Counted from the stretch's first letter, positions 44,238-57,319 are shown. The stretch: 64,000 bases of DNA from Aphidius gifuensis (GCF_014905175.1 NC_057788.1:12159446-12223445); one strand, 5' to 3'. The notes: generated from the letters alone by a model not told the origin. Program-made: numbers and translations.

Positions 44238-46380
44238 GTTGTTTGTTGAGTATATTATTTGAAATGTGAAAATGGTTTTTGCGTTAAAGTTTGAACTCAT
44301 TTTATCATCATTTAACATCATTTTTAATATTTTCAACCTTTTATTACAGTCAAATTCAACAGCTGTCACAACAAGCATCATACATTTGCACACACAAGTC
44401 TATATTTGAACGATCTTGGCTGTGATTGCCTGGGATTAGTACAGTATCAGGTAGAAACTTCAAACTAGAATATAGACTTTTCGTTTCAATTATCACTACG
44501 CTGTGACGAAACTTTCTATTTCTATTCTATTCTGATTCTCACGGAGGTACTCCCTCAAAAAAATTTAGAAAAAAAAAAAAAAATCCTAAGGAACACTTTA
44601 ATGTTGATTCCGAATATCTGAATTATTGATAGACTTTCGATTTTTTTGGCTTACTTTCTAAATGAAATAATCATCTATATTGTGAATTTTTTTGAATTTT
44701 TTCTTGTTTGCTTTTTTCGAGATATTTACTGTCAAAGTTGAAAACTTTAACACACAAGGTATACGCGTTACCTCATGTTTTAACGAATAACTTTTTTTTG
44801 TGTTGATTTAAAACTGTACATTTACTATCAGATTGTAGCCCTGGACAAGACAAAATTTTGATAATTATTTCAATTTTTTCTTCTTTTTCTTTTAATAAAT
44901 ATTTAACTTTTGAACTGTTAAATTTTGCTAGATGCGCGACACACTGACATAAACACAAGCATGGTTTTGGCGTACGACGTAAACTTTGTTTGCTAGTGTG
45001 TTGCCGCGCACACACATACTACTAAAGAACTTGGTTTTTTCATCAGTGGCGCCACAAAAATTTCAGGACACGGGAATAAAAAAAAGCGTTATTAATATAC
45101 GGGCCCTTCGTGGCATAAAGATTGGTACGGCGATGGGACTTGGAATCAACCTTAAGTGCAACTGGCAGTTGACTACTTTTTTTTTATTAGCTGAATTATT
45201 TCCTTAGCTATTTGCCACAGTTATTACGATTGAGCGAATATAGCTCAAAAATTTGAAAAGATTACCAATCGATTCGTTTGGTTTGATTCTTTCTTTAGCC
45301 ATTTGCCAATAGTATTCAAATTTGTTATAAAAAATGTACCTAGAGGAAGAATGACGAAATGAATTACCTAGTAGTGTCAATTTATTTCCCAGCCATTTTC
45401 CACTTCCATTTTATTCAATTTGACAAATATACCTCAGGGATTCATTCAGATATTAATAATATTTATTCAGTTTTATCTTTTTCTCGGCCATTTGCCAATA
45501 GTATTCCCATTCCATTATGGCATATATAGCGAAGTAAAAGATGGAACTCAATACATAAATATTCACTGTACATAATAAAAAAATGAAAATAATATTACCA
45601 AAAATAAAATCAGTTTATTGATGTAAAAATAAAATTTTTCACTTTAATTTTTGTATTTTTCGTTTAAATATCGAAAAAATTACTGACTCGTGATAAGAAG
45701 TAATAAACATTTATTAATGATAATTAAAAGATATTTATCAGGTGTAATTCATTTAAAGTATCGATGATTGAAGACGTTTAACAGATGTAATTTGAAGAGA
45801 TAATAGAGATTATGAAAATTAATTATTTTAATAGTCTTGCTATCTCTTTCTAGCAGTTTTAAAATTTCCGAAAAATTATAAGTTGAACTGAAAAAAAAGA
45901 TGCTAGATTGCAAGAAATATATTATTTTATTCTATTGATACGTTTCCCCAACAAGTTTTCGTCTTTTTCTTCATTATATTGTCATCGTATTTTATGAATT
46001 ATAAAATGTTCGAATAAATTATAGATTAGATTCGATTGAAATTCTATATTGTCTTATATTACATATATACCTAAGGCACATTGTCTTTTTCAAGACAATA
46101 CTATTTGTTATTCATTATTAAAGAATTATTTTGATAAATCGCTAATGAAATGAAATAACGTCGTCAATATAATGCACCAGTAATAAATTAACATGGTCAT
46201 TTGCTGATCGATGCTTTCTAATAATTGAAAATTCTTTCATAATAAGTAATACTTTTATTCAATTTTTTTTATTTATTTATTTCATTAGGATCACGAGGTG
46301 CTGTACAACCACAACATTAAGTTGCTGCACCAGCAGTCCAAGCTGCTTTGTGACCACTACATGCTGGTGTATAATCACAA
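44238..46380. other. Non-coding stretch with degenerate repeats
   Basis: No gene seen. At 45190-45530 the phrase agc(c/t)at(t)tgcca(a/c)(t)agt(a/t)tt recurs four times at 85-130-base intervals together with (a/t)ttc(c/a)(t/a)ttt(g/t)at; related sequence occurs at 36143. The rest is AT-rich. Confidence 0.45.
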
Positions 46381-46383
46381 CAT

Positions 46384-47054
46384 CAAGCACTTGCAAATTA
46401 TTCATACCGAGAACTTATAGGCAGTTTAATGTACCTGGCAGTATGCTTCAGGCCAGACATTGTATACACAACTGATTACCTAAGCCAATTTAACAACAAC
46501 TATCAACAAGAACTTAGAACACTGGCTCGCAGCCGAACGAGTCTTGAGATACATCAAAAGCACTCAAAAACTTTGTATAAAATACAACAAATACAACGAC
46601 AAATTACAAAGATTCGTTGACTCCGATTGGGGTAGTTGCATCGAGGACAGAAAGTCACAAACCGGGTACATATTCACACTTGCTGGTGGAGCTGTCACCT
46701 GGGAATCAAAGAAACAAAGCACTGTGGCACTATCATCCACTGAAGCTGAGTACATGGAGATGACAGGAAATTCCTCCAAGAATTATATCAACAACAACAA
46801 CATGAAATAACAATAAACAACGACAATCAAGGTGCTCAAAAGCTGGCTGATCACAAAATTTATCATTAAAGAACAAAACATATACGTCATCACTTCATAC
46901 GTGAAGCAATTAACAACAAGTTCATAAAATTGAATTATCAACAATCAGCAGAGTTAATGGCAGATGCCTTAACCAAAACCTTATCAAAACCAAAGCACCA
47001 AAAGTGTATCAGTCAATTTGGTATAACAGATGATTCACAACTCACAATCGTTTA
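46384..47054 (+). pseudogene. Ty1/copia pol C-terminus (RNase H)
   Basis: Reads YRELIGSLMYLAVCFRPDI (end of reverse transcriptase), then with a frame change FVDSDWGSCIEDRKSQTGY and SKKQSTVALSSTEAEYM, the hallmark copia RNase H block with catalytic D and E. It ends with a tail containing ELMADALTKTLSKPKHQK. Frameshifts at about 46520 and 46770 and a stop near 46868 break it. Only the 3' fifth of a copia pol is present. Confidence 0.9.
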
Positions 47055-47291
47055 AGGGGGAGTGTTAGAAGTCACACTACGGCCCTGCGGAAAGGGCACC
47101 CAAATTCTACAGATACCACACTGTACACTCACAACCAATCACAATACACGCATACTATTCATACACACCAATCATCTAACAGATTTACCTGGTAATATGT
47201 AAAACCTAACTTACTACAATATATAATAATTATTACCAATGTAATGAGTCGTGTCACGTGTCAATTATCAAATAACCCTTCCACTCTAACA
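47049..47291 (+). mobile_element. Copia 3' LTR with polypurine tract
   Basis: Polypurine tract aagggggag ends at 47062; the LTR runs 47063-47291 (229 bases) from tgttagaagtc to cactctaaca, with TGTTAGA/TCTAACA inverted ends. There is no 5' LTR in the window, so the element is 5'-truncated. Confidence 0.85.
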
Positions 47292-47376
47292 CAGGTTGAT
47301 CCGAGTACTCTATTATTGAATTGTGTTTTTTTATTTAATTTATTGAATGAATTAATGTTTTTTTTTTTATTCAGTT

Positions 47377-49968
47377 AATGCATCAGCACTATTGGCAACA
47401 TCTACGAATCAAGACCATCATCATCTGGAAACTTATTGCTTAATTCTAACAAAGAACACTAATATGAATTTGATATTGATTATCCACCTGGGAATATAAA
47501 CAGACGCAAATTTCAAAGCAATTTGAAGCAGGGAAATCAACAGTATTTATAATCAAGAAAACGAGTTCATCCATCAATACTACGTGTCAAAAAAAAATTA
47601 ACCGTAGTCCAGTAAATTCTGATGATGACTCATGTGATAATGTAATTGAGTTGGCTTCACACTCAATTGTAAATGAAGACAGTTGTAGTTATCAAATATA
47701 CTGTGATGGTAAGCATTTACGTTCATCTGAGAGCAGAGATCTATTTGACGATTATTGGGTATACGTTTCTTTCAATTTTTTTTTTTCTGAACATTTTCTT
47801 TTTTTTTCTTGCACTTAGATTTAAATGCGTTTCCTGATTAACGACACAAAAAAAATTTGATAATATTTTTTCGGTTTTTTTCTTTGTTTTTTTATATTTT
47901 ATATTGTTACAAGTGCTGTAAAACATTATTATTACCATCCAAGTTGAAATGTCTATTGAATTAACTGTATATAGAAAATATAATTCATGATCTATATTCA
48001 TGAATAACAACACTTTTTTTTTAGTTTTAACATTTTTTAGTGATCGTGTTTCATGAGTGTTTGATCGTACCTAAGTTGATAATTATTGAATAGACAAATA
48101 ACAATAATGCTGATAGAATTATTAGTAATTAAAAATTCCTTATCATCTCCATTGTCACAGCATGGTGTTGAGGCAATGTTTACACTTCTGCTTGTTCTTT
48201 ATGTAATAAAAAAAAACCTGTCGTCAGAATGCATACTCATAGATTGTGATTAACGAATAGACCATTGCATCGAAAAGTTAAGGAAACTTTACGATGAGTG
48301 GAAAAAATTAAACGGCAATCGTACAAGAACAAAATCTCCTACACAACAAAGAAAAAAAATCGTTTGTTAGTAAATTAACAAATATTTTCGACATTGCTCA
48401 TAAAGATGCAATGAATTTATTAAGTCTTGATCAACAGCAGTTTCTCGAATCACAACGTCAATCAGCACGACGTGGATTCATTCCAACTAATTACAATGTT
48501 GAGAAAATAAAAAAAAAAAATTGATTTTGACGTTGGGGAATCTTATCGAGCGTCAAAATCCAATACAAGGATCATTAAAAATAAGTTAAATTTCTCATTG
48601 AATCGTCTCAAATTATTATCAAAATATTTCACTTGATTGTTTTATTCAATAATTAAATTTAAAAAATTATAAATTATACATTTCATTTTAATTGTTTTTT
48701 CAAACATTTCAATACCATGTGAATATAATTTTATATAATAGATTTATTTCAGAAATAGTCCATGGGGGAAATTTATTAATTAAAAAAGACACAGGTAACA
48801 TAATTCAATAGTAATATAATGCAATAATTTTTCAAGTATAGAATAAGTATTTTCTGATCTATTTTTATATTTACAACTTTTTAGATCTTCAACAAATGCT
48901 AACTCGGTTAGAATCAAGTGAAATTTTTGATAGTACCTCTGACAATTTGGAGAATTCTGATTTAAGTGAGGAGAAATTCGGTCCGGACTTTAATTCAGCT
49001 GTGCCAAAAAAAAAAAATTAAAATAATTTCTAAAATGAAGACACCAATTCTTGCCAGTGCATTGGATAGAACAGCAATTACAGATCATAATGCAAATTTT
49101 ATAATTGCCGCAACTGCCATTAGTTTAGGACATGATTTGGACAATATTTCTTCAAGTTCGAGTACTGTTCACCGTGAAAAAACATTTGCAAACTGCATCT
49201 AATTTAATTATTCATTTTGATGGTAAAATTATAGAGGACTTGGTCAGACGTGAAACAGTCGATAGAATTGTTGTCGCAGTATCTGATTCAGGGACGAGTC
49301 ATGTACTTGATGCACCAAAAATTGAAGGTGGTACTGGTATAAACCAAGCAAAAGCTGTTGTAGAGACATTGAAAGATTGGGGCTTGCTACACCTTATGAA
49401 GAGACTTTGTTTTGACACTACAAGTGCCGACACTGGTAAATATTCTAATAAAAACCTTATTGTTATTATTATTGTTATTACTTTTATATTATTGATAAAT
49501 CTCAAATTTTATGAGAATTTCATTTTAGCTTGCTATTTCTTGCCCAATTTAAAAAAATTTGATAAAAATAAAAATCCAGAGGATATATCAATCGAATTTA
49601 GTTTTGGGCATAGAAAATTTATATTTTTGTTTTTATTATTACATTGAATATAATTGACATTTTTAGAGAGAAATAATGGAGCAGTTGTTTTAATTGAAAA
49701 AGCGATTCAAAAGAATTTGCTTTACTTACCTTGACGACATTATATACATGAAATTTTATTGAAGAGTGTGTTTGAAATTAATTCTGAAAATAAAACTGGG
49801 CCAAACGTAGTGCTTTTCAATAAATCTCAAAAACAATGGAAGCTTATAGATCAATCTAAATATGAAACTGGTTTAAAAGATAAAAAATTGGTTGAAATTA
49901 TGGGAAGAAATAAAGATATAATAATTAATTTTATTATCAAACAATTTGAGATAAAAATTCAATTTTAA
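47377..49968 (+). pseudogene. RNase H-like transposase-like gene, multi-exon, broken
   Basis: Blocks in order: an Asp/Ser-rich start (47377-47700); KLRKLYDEWKKLNGN, KLTNIFDIAHKDAMNLL and ESQRQSARRGFIP (48255-48500), a helical N-terminal domain; ILASALDRTAITDHNANF and ATAISLGHDLD (49050-49130); IHFDGKIIEDL (first catalytic-type D), DTTSADTG preceded by LCFD (second D); after an intron-like gap (49440-49665) GAVVLIEKAIQKNLLYLP, and VFEINSENKTGPNVVLF with KYETG near the end. This motif series belongs to a multicopy arthropod family that I take to have an RNase H/hAT-like fold. Stops and frameshifts occur in most blocks. Confidence 0.65.
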
Positions 49969-50402
49969 TTCCGACGGATCGAAAGATCTATCTTTTTCTT
50001 CTATTGTTGGCCGGTTATTGATACATTATTATTTATTATTGATCTTATTTTTTTCTATTTATAGAATAATAATCAATTACGAGAAGATTACCGTGAGCTC
50101 TTAAAATTTTAATAGTCAAAACGGAAAAAAATATCCAAATCAAATAATAATCTATCCAGAAAAAGAAAAGTATTCGATAGTTGAGTATCGGCTCCTTGTT
50201 TTGGCTGATGCAACAATTTTCCGATTTCTAAAGAAGAAAGTATCGACACTTCGATTTCGATACTTTTCTCAAAAATCGGAGATCACTAAAAATTTCATAA
50301 TAATTGATTATTTTTTGAGTATCAAACAATAATGATGACTGATTATTTGATAATCGTGTACTATATTACTTCGTGTACTTAAAAACCTATCGTATTTCAT
50401 TT
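49969..50402. other. Non-coding spacer
   Basis: AT-rich; nothing recognisable on either strand. Confidence 0.4.
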
Positions 50403-50600
50403 ATTTAGACTTTTCCGACCGTAATATTATTCAATTTGGTTATTCAATTTTGTATTGAAATCGAGGTACACCCGGCTTATTTGTTTTATATTTTTCTTTG
50501 TTAAATTAGGGGTGAATCCGGTAGTTCGCATTTGAATTATTATTGTTATTATTTTTGAAACTCCAACTTAATGTGGAAAGTATACAATCATAACAAAAAA
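50403..50600 (+). repeat. Dispersed repeat family A, copy 2
   Basis: Counterpart of 410-660: agacttttccgacc, gaaatcgaggtacacccgg, ttaaattaggggtgaatccgg and tttgaaactccaactta in the same order. Confidence 0.55.
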
Positions 50601-51290
50601 AAAACCTAGTTTTTTTTTACAAAAAGAAGCGTCAAGTAATCGAAATCGTTTAGCTATTTCAGTTTTTCAATACAAAAAGATGTTGTACCAAAAAAAGTCA
50701 AGAATTGAATATATTTTCAATGCATATAATTAAGTCTTAACTGTCGGCAAAATTTTAAACTTGACCCCACCTGGTTCAATATATGTGTTACGTCTTGGTA
50801 TCAATATAATAAATAAATAAATAAATAAATAAAATATTTAGTAAATTCAAGGGCGTATAAAATATCGAGTAAGCATATAACTTTTTTCCTTTTTATTTTT
50901 TAAATTATTTTTATTTATTTTAGCAAAATCAACATTTTACCTTTTTCTCATATATTATTTTTTTATTCGAAATTATTTTTGCAAACCATAATTCAAAGTC
51001 ACCTTTGCAACTAGATATTTTACATCCGTTGAATTTACTAAATTGTTATAAATAAAATCTAAACAAAAAAAAAAACACAGTTTTTTTTACAAAAAAGAGC
51101 GTCAAGTATTCGAAATCCCCACTAATTATGTGATTATAGTAATTTTATTTTATATTGAAATTTATTAATTTTTAAGATACAAAAAGATATAATACCAAAA
51201 TAAGTAAAGAAGGAAATATTTAACGCATATAATTAAGTCTTAATCTTTGACAAAATTTTATACTTGACCCCACCCGGTTCTTCCCAAATA
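50600..51290 (+). repeat. Direct repeat pair flanking a unique spacer
   Basis: Bases 50610-50780 and 51075-51285 share agttttttttacaaaaa, agcgtcaagta(a/t)tcgaaatc, atacaaaaagat, catataattaagtctta and acttgaccccacc(t/c)ggttc in order. The unit is about 170-210 bases. Between them lies an (aaat)n run at 50808-50834. No gene. Confidence 0.65.
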
Positions 51291-51479
51291 AAATTTAAAG
51301 CCTACACACGTCTCGACAACAGAGTTAATGGTATTTTCCAATTATCCCTTCACATTTTATCTAGGCTTAGGACTGGCAGCGTACAATCTTGTTAACTTGC
51401 CGGCATGTTTAAAAATATATATATATATATATATCTCTATATGTATGTGTAGACGTGCTTATAAGGTCCATTTCAGTCA

Positions 51480-51670
51480 TTTATCCAGGACTTCGAGGAC
51501 ATTTCTGCATTTTGAGGACGGTCCCCGTTATTTTTTAGGTGACGACGTTAGTTTAAGGACCGTCCTCAAAAAAAATATTTTATTCTGGAATTATTCCAAG
51601 ACCCTCCATTTTTTTCAATAATTTTCAGGGACGGTCCTCAAAATGCAGAAATGTCCTTAAAATGAACTAT
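51480..51670. repeat. Foldback (palindromic) element
   Basis: The left arm aggacatttctgcattttga then ggacggtcccc is mirrored by agggacggtcctcaaaatgc and agaaatgtcctt. Arms are about 32 bases around a 100-base loop that has its own smaller inverted repeat (ggaccgtcctcaaa). The ggac(a/g)gtcc core is shared with the larger palindromes downstream. Confidence 0.75.
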
Positions 51671-52019
51671 TGACAAAGGCATAGATTTTGAGGACAGTCC
51701 CCAAAAAACGTATTTAGTTTAAGAGCGATTTTGGGGACATTATTTGATCAGTCAGGATTTCAAACTTGTAAATTTCCAAAAGCTAGTTCTATTATTATGA
51801 TTAATCCGGTATTACTTTTTAATTTTGATACAAATAATAGTTTTAAAATTATACTGGATTTTTCTCTGAAGTATTAGTTAAGAATATTATATTAATATTG
51901 AAGAATTGAGTACAGATGTTACTCACTAATACCTGTATAAGTATATCAATTATTCGAGTCAATTAATGAGAATAGTAAATAATACTCCTAGCAGTTTTAT
52001 TTTAAATATTCATATACGG

Positions 52020-54760
52020 ATATAAAAGAAACTAAATTTTTTTTTTTTTTTTAAATTAAGTCTTGAACATTGAGGACAAAAAAATGGAATTGATAGAAAT
52101 GTCAAATAATAATCATAATAACTTGCTGCTTAGATTTTGATTAAAAATCTAATCAATCCATTCTCTCATTCCATTTTTTTGTACTCAATGATCAAGACTT
52201 AATTTTTAAATAGTGTTTGATTCGAAAATTGTTTGAAGACAGTTTTGCCAGAATACATGCTATTTTAGCATTATCAGTTTGTCACTATCTCAAACTGACA
52301 AAATTATTGTTTGATATAAGTTCTGTCAAAAATAATGAATATGATACAAGTAAGGGATATAAAATGAAATTTATAATAACTTGCTGCTTAGATTTTCATT
52401 GTAATAATCATTATATTTTATTAAATTAATTAAATTGCGAATTCGTAGTGAGTGTATATCTGAAAATGTACGAGATCAGTATTTTAAGGAGAGTCCCTGA
52501 ATTCGCTGTTATATTAATGGACTAGTCCTCAAACTAAGATATGCACAAATTTATATATTATACGTATGAACTGATGAATTTGTGCATATTGCAGTTTGAG
52601 GACAAGTCCATTGATATAACAGCGAATTCAGAGACTGTCCTCAAAATACTGATTTTGTATATTTTTAGATATACACTTAGTACTAATACGCAATCTTAGA
52701 ATAAATTATATTTTACAATGAAAATCAAAGCAGCAAGTTATTATAAATTGTATTTTATATCATAAACGGGTTGATTATTGAATTGTTTTTTTGTAACAAT
52801 ATGTATCCAACATCAATTTAGTGAGTTTGAAATAATGACAAACTCATGACGTGAAAACGTCATGTGTTGTATGAACATGCATCTCTGAGAAATTATTGTT
52901 TATACTTTTTTTTATTATTGCGTACTTGATCATCAACACCTAATTTTTTAGTGGACTTACACTTAAACTTTGTTTGGAGACATTTTTCCAGTATTCATAC
53001 TAGTTCAACATCATTCTGGCAGAATTAGTGATGGATGAGTTCTGTCATAAAAATAATGAATATGATACAAGTATGGGATGTAAAATAAAATTTATAATAA
53101 CTGGCTGCTTAGATTTTCATTGTAAAAATAATTTTATTACATCAAAATAATTAAAATCGCAAATTAGTACTAAGTGTATATCTAAATATATATACAAAGT
53201 CAGTATTTTGAGGACAGTCCCTGAATTCAATGTTATATCAATGGTCTACCATGGTAGAAATATTTCTCCGCCATTATTCCGGCTTTCTCCGGCATTTCGC
53301 CGGCATTACACCGTTTTTAGCCCATTTCCGGAGAAATTACTCCGGCATGAAATTGATGGTGGAGGAATTACTCCGGGATGAGATTGATGGTAGGAAAATT
53401 ACTCCGGCATGAGATCAGTGAAGACGAAATCATATCGGCATGGGATCGATTGCAGAGATTTTATTCCGGCATGGGATTAGTGCCGGAGAAATTATTTCGG
53501 CTTGGGATCAGTGGAGGAGAAAAAACTCCGGCATCAAACTAGTGGCGGATTAGTTTTTCCGACATTAATCTTATGCCGGAGTCATTACTCCAACATGATA
53601 TTGATGGTTGACTAATCACTCCGTGATTCATAATTTGAGGACTAGTCCATCAATATAACAGCGAATTTAGAGACTGTCCTTGAACTACTGATTTGGTATA
53701 TTTTTAGATATACACTTAGTACTAATTCGCAATTTAATATTAATTTGATATGATAAAATGATTTTTACAATAGAAATCCAAGCAGCAAGTTATTATAATT
53801 TTTTTTTACATCTCTTCCTAGTGTCATATTCATTATTTTCAGGATAGAACTTATCCATAAATAATTCTGCCAATTTGGAATTGCGACTAATCCATGATGT
53901 AAAAATAGCATGGATCCTGAAACAATGTCTTCAAATAATGTTTGAGTAAAGGTCCACTAAAAAATTAAGCCTTGATGATTAGGTACAAAATCATAAGAAA
54001 CAAAATTAATAAAGATTTTTCAGAGATGCATGTAAACACGTTCTCACGTCATGAATTTGTCATTATTTCACACTGACTAAATTGATGTTGTTTACAACAA
54101 AAAACTCAATGTTTAACTTGTTTATGGTATACAATACAATCTATAATAACCTGCTGCTTGGATTTTCATTGTAAAAATAATTTTATTATATTAAATCAAT
54201 TAAATTGTGAATTCGTACTAAGTGCATATATTGAACATTTACGAGATCAGTAATTTGAGGACAGTCCCTGAATTCACTGTTACATCAATGGACTAGTCCT
54301 CAAACTACGATATGCACAAATTTTTATACTTATACGTATAAGATATGAGTTTGTGCATATAGTAGTTTAAGGACAAGTTTACTGATATAGCAATGAATTC
54401 GAGGACTGTTCTCAAACTACTGATTTTGTATATATTTAGATATACACTTAGTGCTGATTTCCAATTTAATTAATTCAATATAGTGAAATTATTTTTACAA
54501 TGAAAATCCAAGCAGTAAGTTATTATAGATTGTATTATTAAACAAGTTGTCTTGAGTTATATGTCCAACAACAATCTAGTCAGTGTGGAATAACGACAAA
54601 CTCATGACGTGAAAACGTCATGCGTTTTATTTACATGAAAAATCATTGTTAATTTTTTTTATTATTATTTTGTACTCAATCATCAAGACTTAATTTTTTA
54701 GTGGACCTCCACTCAAACATTGTTTGAAGACATTCTTCCAGAATCCATGCCATTTCTACG
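52020..54760. repeat. Three large imperfect palindromes in tandem
   Basis: Each unit of about 800-1000 bases has long arms with the same markers inward from the edge: (a/c)aagactta(a)tttt, gacaaact(c/g)a, taataac(t/c)tgctgctt, attttcattgta, taagtgtatat, gaggacagtccctgaattc, and gtcctcaaact around the centre; the right arms repeat them in reverse. Centres lie near 52560, 53430 and 54330. The middle copy holds a GC-rich minisatellite instead of the short atgcacaaattt...aatttgtgcat loop. No open frame with content. Probable non-autonomous foldback transposons. Confidence 0.75.
53240..53620 (+). repeat. ccggcat minisatellite at a palindrome centre
   Basis: About ten variants of attactccggcatg(a/g)(a/g)at(t/c)(a/g)(a/g)tgg at 30-40-base spacing. 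GC content jumps relative to the arms. It occupies exactly the loop position of the middle palindrome. Confidence 0.75.
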
Positions 54761-55160
54761 TCATTTCTATTTCTACAAATTTTGTTTCTATCTGTACAAA
54801 TAAGACCACGTCTATCTCATTTAAATAGAAAATAATTTTTTGAACAAATTTTTCTTTAGAGGTATCATGTAATTGTTAATTGAACATTTACTATTGCTGA
54901 AAGATCGAGTACACTAAAACTTCAATTTATATATATCGAAACGTCCCCAAAATATCTTATCTATAGTTTTTCGTCTGTATGTGGGCATAAAAAAAAAATA
55001 TCTTTATAAAAGCTGTAATATATATTTTCTTTAATAATATATTGTCTACATATGCCTAAATTATTTGTTTATATACCCTTTTTTGAAGTGAAACTTCTTT
55101 TTGGAGGGTAGGTGAAAAAAAAATTCGTCACGAAAATCGGGGACGGAAGTAGCAACGCCA
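54761..55160. other. Non-coding spacer
   Basis: AT-rich, with no gene on either strand. Leads into the catatagcat satellite. Confidence 0.4.
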
Positions 55161-55299
55161 GATAAAAAGTTGCATGCAACGTTTTATGCATATAGCATAG
55201 CGTATACATATAGCATAGTATACATATGGCATATAGGCAGCGCGACATAAAACGTTGAATGCAACGCATTATACATACAACATAGCTGGCAACGCAGTA

Positions 55300-56205
55300 T
55301 ACACGGAGAGAAAAAAATATTAGGTTTTACTAAAAAAAAACACTGGATTTTACTATGTTTTATAGTACTGGTGAATGTTTTCGGAAATTTAGCAACATTT
55401 ATCATGTAAACAGTGAGTTTTACTATGTTTGAGAATTTTAATCAGACGTAGTAAGTATCATAATACTCGATCGTAAAAATGACCATGTTTAAAATAAAAA
55501 GTACTATGTTGTATAGTCAAAAATATATTTGATTAAAAAAATATTTTACAAATTTGTCAATTTTTTTTCTGTTGTATTATTAACGCAAAAGCTTTTGTTT
55601 TGTTTTTTTTTTTTTCACACTCTGACCGGGGATCGAACCGACGAAGTATGTATTGACGTGGTGTCGGATACGCTTTAGACCGCTCAGCTACGGGACTAAA
55701 CTGGAATTAACGTAAAATTGACTCTTTTGTTTGGTATTTCGTCTTTCTGCATTTTTTACCATGTGAACATAGTAAAATTCGCTTCAAATATCGTAATTAA
55801 TATAAAACACACAATAAAAATTAAATCGGGAATCGTATTTTTTAAAATTGATGAGTAGTATAAATAACATTGTTTGAATTTAGGTACCGAATAATTATTT
55901 TAACGAGCGTCAATTGTCAATTCTACTATGCTAACATAATAAACATTAATTTACACATAGCACTTTGTATCTACAGTTTATTAAAAAAAGAGATTTCGTT
56001 AGTACTTTCGACTATGTCTTCAGTAAAAAAAATCTTGTTCCATAGTTTGATTACAAATGATTCAATTTACTATGTGCCTTTATTAAAATATATACAATAA
56101 ATAATAAAAAATATAAAAAAAATATTATATCTTATCAAAAATCCGAAAACATCCACCGATACTACAGTAGCATAGTAAAACATAATATTTTTTTCTCTCC
56201 GTGTA
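55300..56205. mobile_element. 906-base inverted-repeat element (MITE-like)
   Basis: Ends are tacacggagagaaaaaaatat and its near-perfect complement atatttttttctctccgtgta, and the match extends through (g/a)(g/t)ttttacta, about 32 bases per side. It interrupts the catatagcat repeats, so it inserted there. Internal motifs tagtaaaa and ttactatgtt recur in both orientations. It carries a tRNA-like core at 55612-55697 and no transposase. The target duplication is ambiguous because the target is itself a TA-rich repeat. The acacggagaga terminus is common among insect repeats. Confidence 0.8.
55612..55697 (-). pseudogene. tRNA-like core inside the 906-base element
   Basis: Minus strand shows gtcccgtagctgagcggtc (A-box-like tagctgagcgg) and cggttcgatcccc (B box ggttcgatccc), 50 bases apart as in long-variable-arm tRNAs (Ser or Leu). 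Acceptor and anticodon arms do not pair properly, so this is tRNA-derived, not a working tRNA. Confidence 0.5.
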
Positions 56206-56956
56206 CATATAGCATAGTATACATATAGCATATACAACTGAAAAATGAAGATATCGCTTCATAGTATTGGTCTCATCGTTGTCATAGCCGGCACCATAGC
56301 ATTATTATTGTCGAAATTTTAGTTTTTTGGTATATAATATAATATATATTATATTAATATATATATATATAATATTGCATTATCGAATTTTGTTTTAAAT
56401 ATTCTCAAATAGATACCTACGGAATATTATAAAGTATCTATTTTGTTAATTAATTTAAGGTGTTAAGTTCAATTTCGGTTACAATAATGAAATGTCAACA
56501 AATGTTCACAAGTGACAGTGAAAATCAACATTTGTTGTAAGTATTGATAAATAATAAAATATAATAAAATGTATGTAATTACATATAAATATAATATAAT
56601 AATTTATGTTAATATGTGATAATCAAATTTATAAGTATAAGCACATGTACGCATACTTTTATACATACATGCACATATGTTCGTATACCTATCCATATAT
56701 AATATATATAAAATAATAATATAAATATAATAATTAATTGAAAAACCACATGCATAAGTACATGAATGTATATATGTATGTTTCCATTCATGTATAAATA
56801 CCTATACATATTTATATTATTATGGGTACATATATATATTATATTATTATATTATTTTATATATACATAATAATATAATAATTAAATTCATAAGTACATA
56901 TATAAAAATATTACGATAAAAAAATTTTATATTAATCTCTTTTTAGAATTGTTCAA

Positions 56957-57319
56957 TATGAACGCAGAACGTTGTGAAAAGACGAAAAAATTGTCATTAT
57001 CATCACAAATCCCTGATGAATCTAAAATGGATAATGATCCCAACAAATTGAATGTTGATTAAAATAATGAAAACAAAAATGGTAATATTAATACTTATTC
57101 TTGACTAAATTGTAATTCAAAAATATTACAATACTAAAACTAATGTTTATTATAATAGGTATGCTTGAAAAAACAAAAACCAATCTAAGTTCATCAGTCG
57201 TCGAGACTCAAGTTTGCTATCCTGATTCAACTGATTCAATACTACAGGAAAAAAAACTACCATTTTATCAAGTACTAAACGTTCACAGCGATATCCTTCT
57301 AGACAACAATAATTCATAA
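56957..57319 (+). pseudogene. Possible two-exon gene remnant
   Basis: Block one reads MNAERCEKTKKLSLSSQIPD with an in-frame stop near its end and a possible donor (aatggtaat, about 57080). Block two begins after tataatag at about 57161, reads GMLEKTKTNLSSSVVET and stops at 57319. Ser/Lys/Asp-rich with no known domain. Splice sites are plausible but weak; a chance pair of open stretches is possible. Confidence 0.25.

Larger units (their letters stand above)
55160..56240 (+). repeat. catatagcatag(c/t)(g/a)tat short repeats, split by a transposon
   Basis: The phrases (t/a)ac(a)atatagcatag(t)(a/c)tat and gcaacg(t/c)(a/t)tta recur across 55160-55299 and resume at 56205-56240. The interruption is the 906-base inverted-repeat element. 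Confidence 0.6.
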
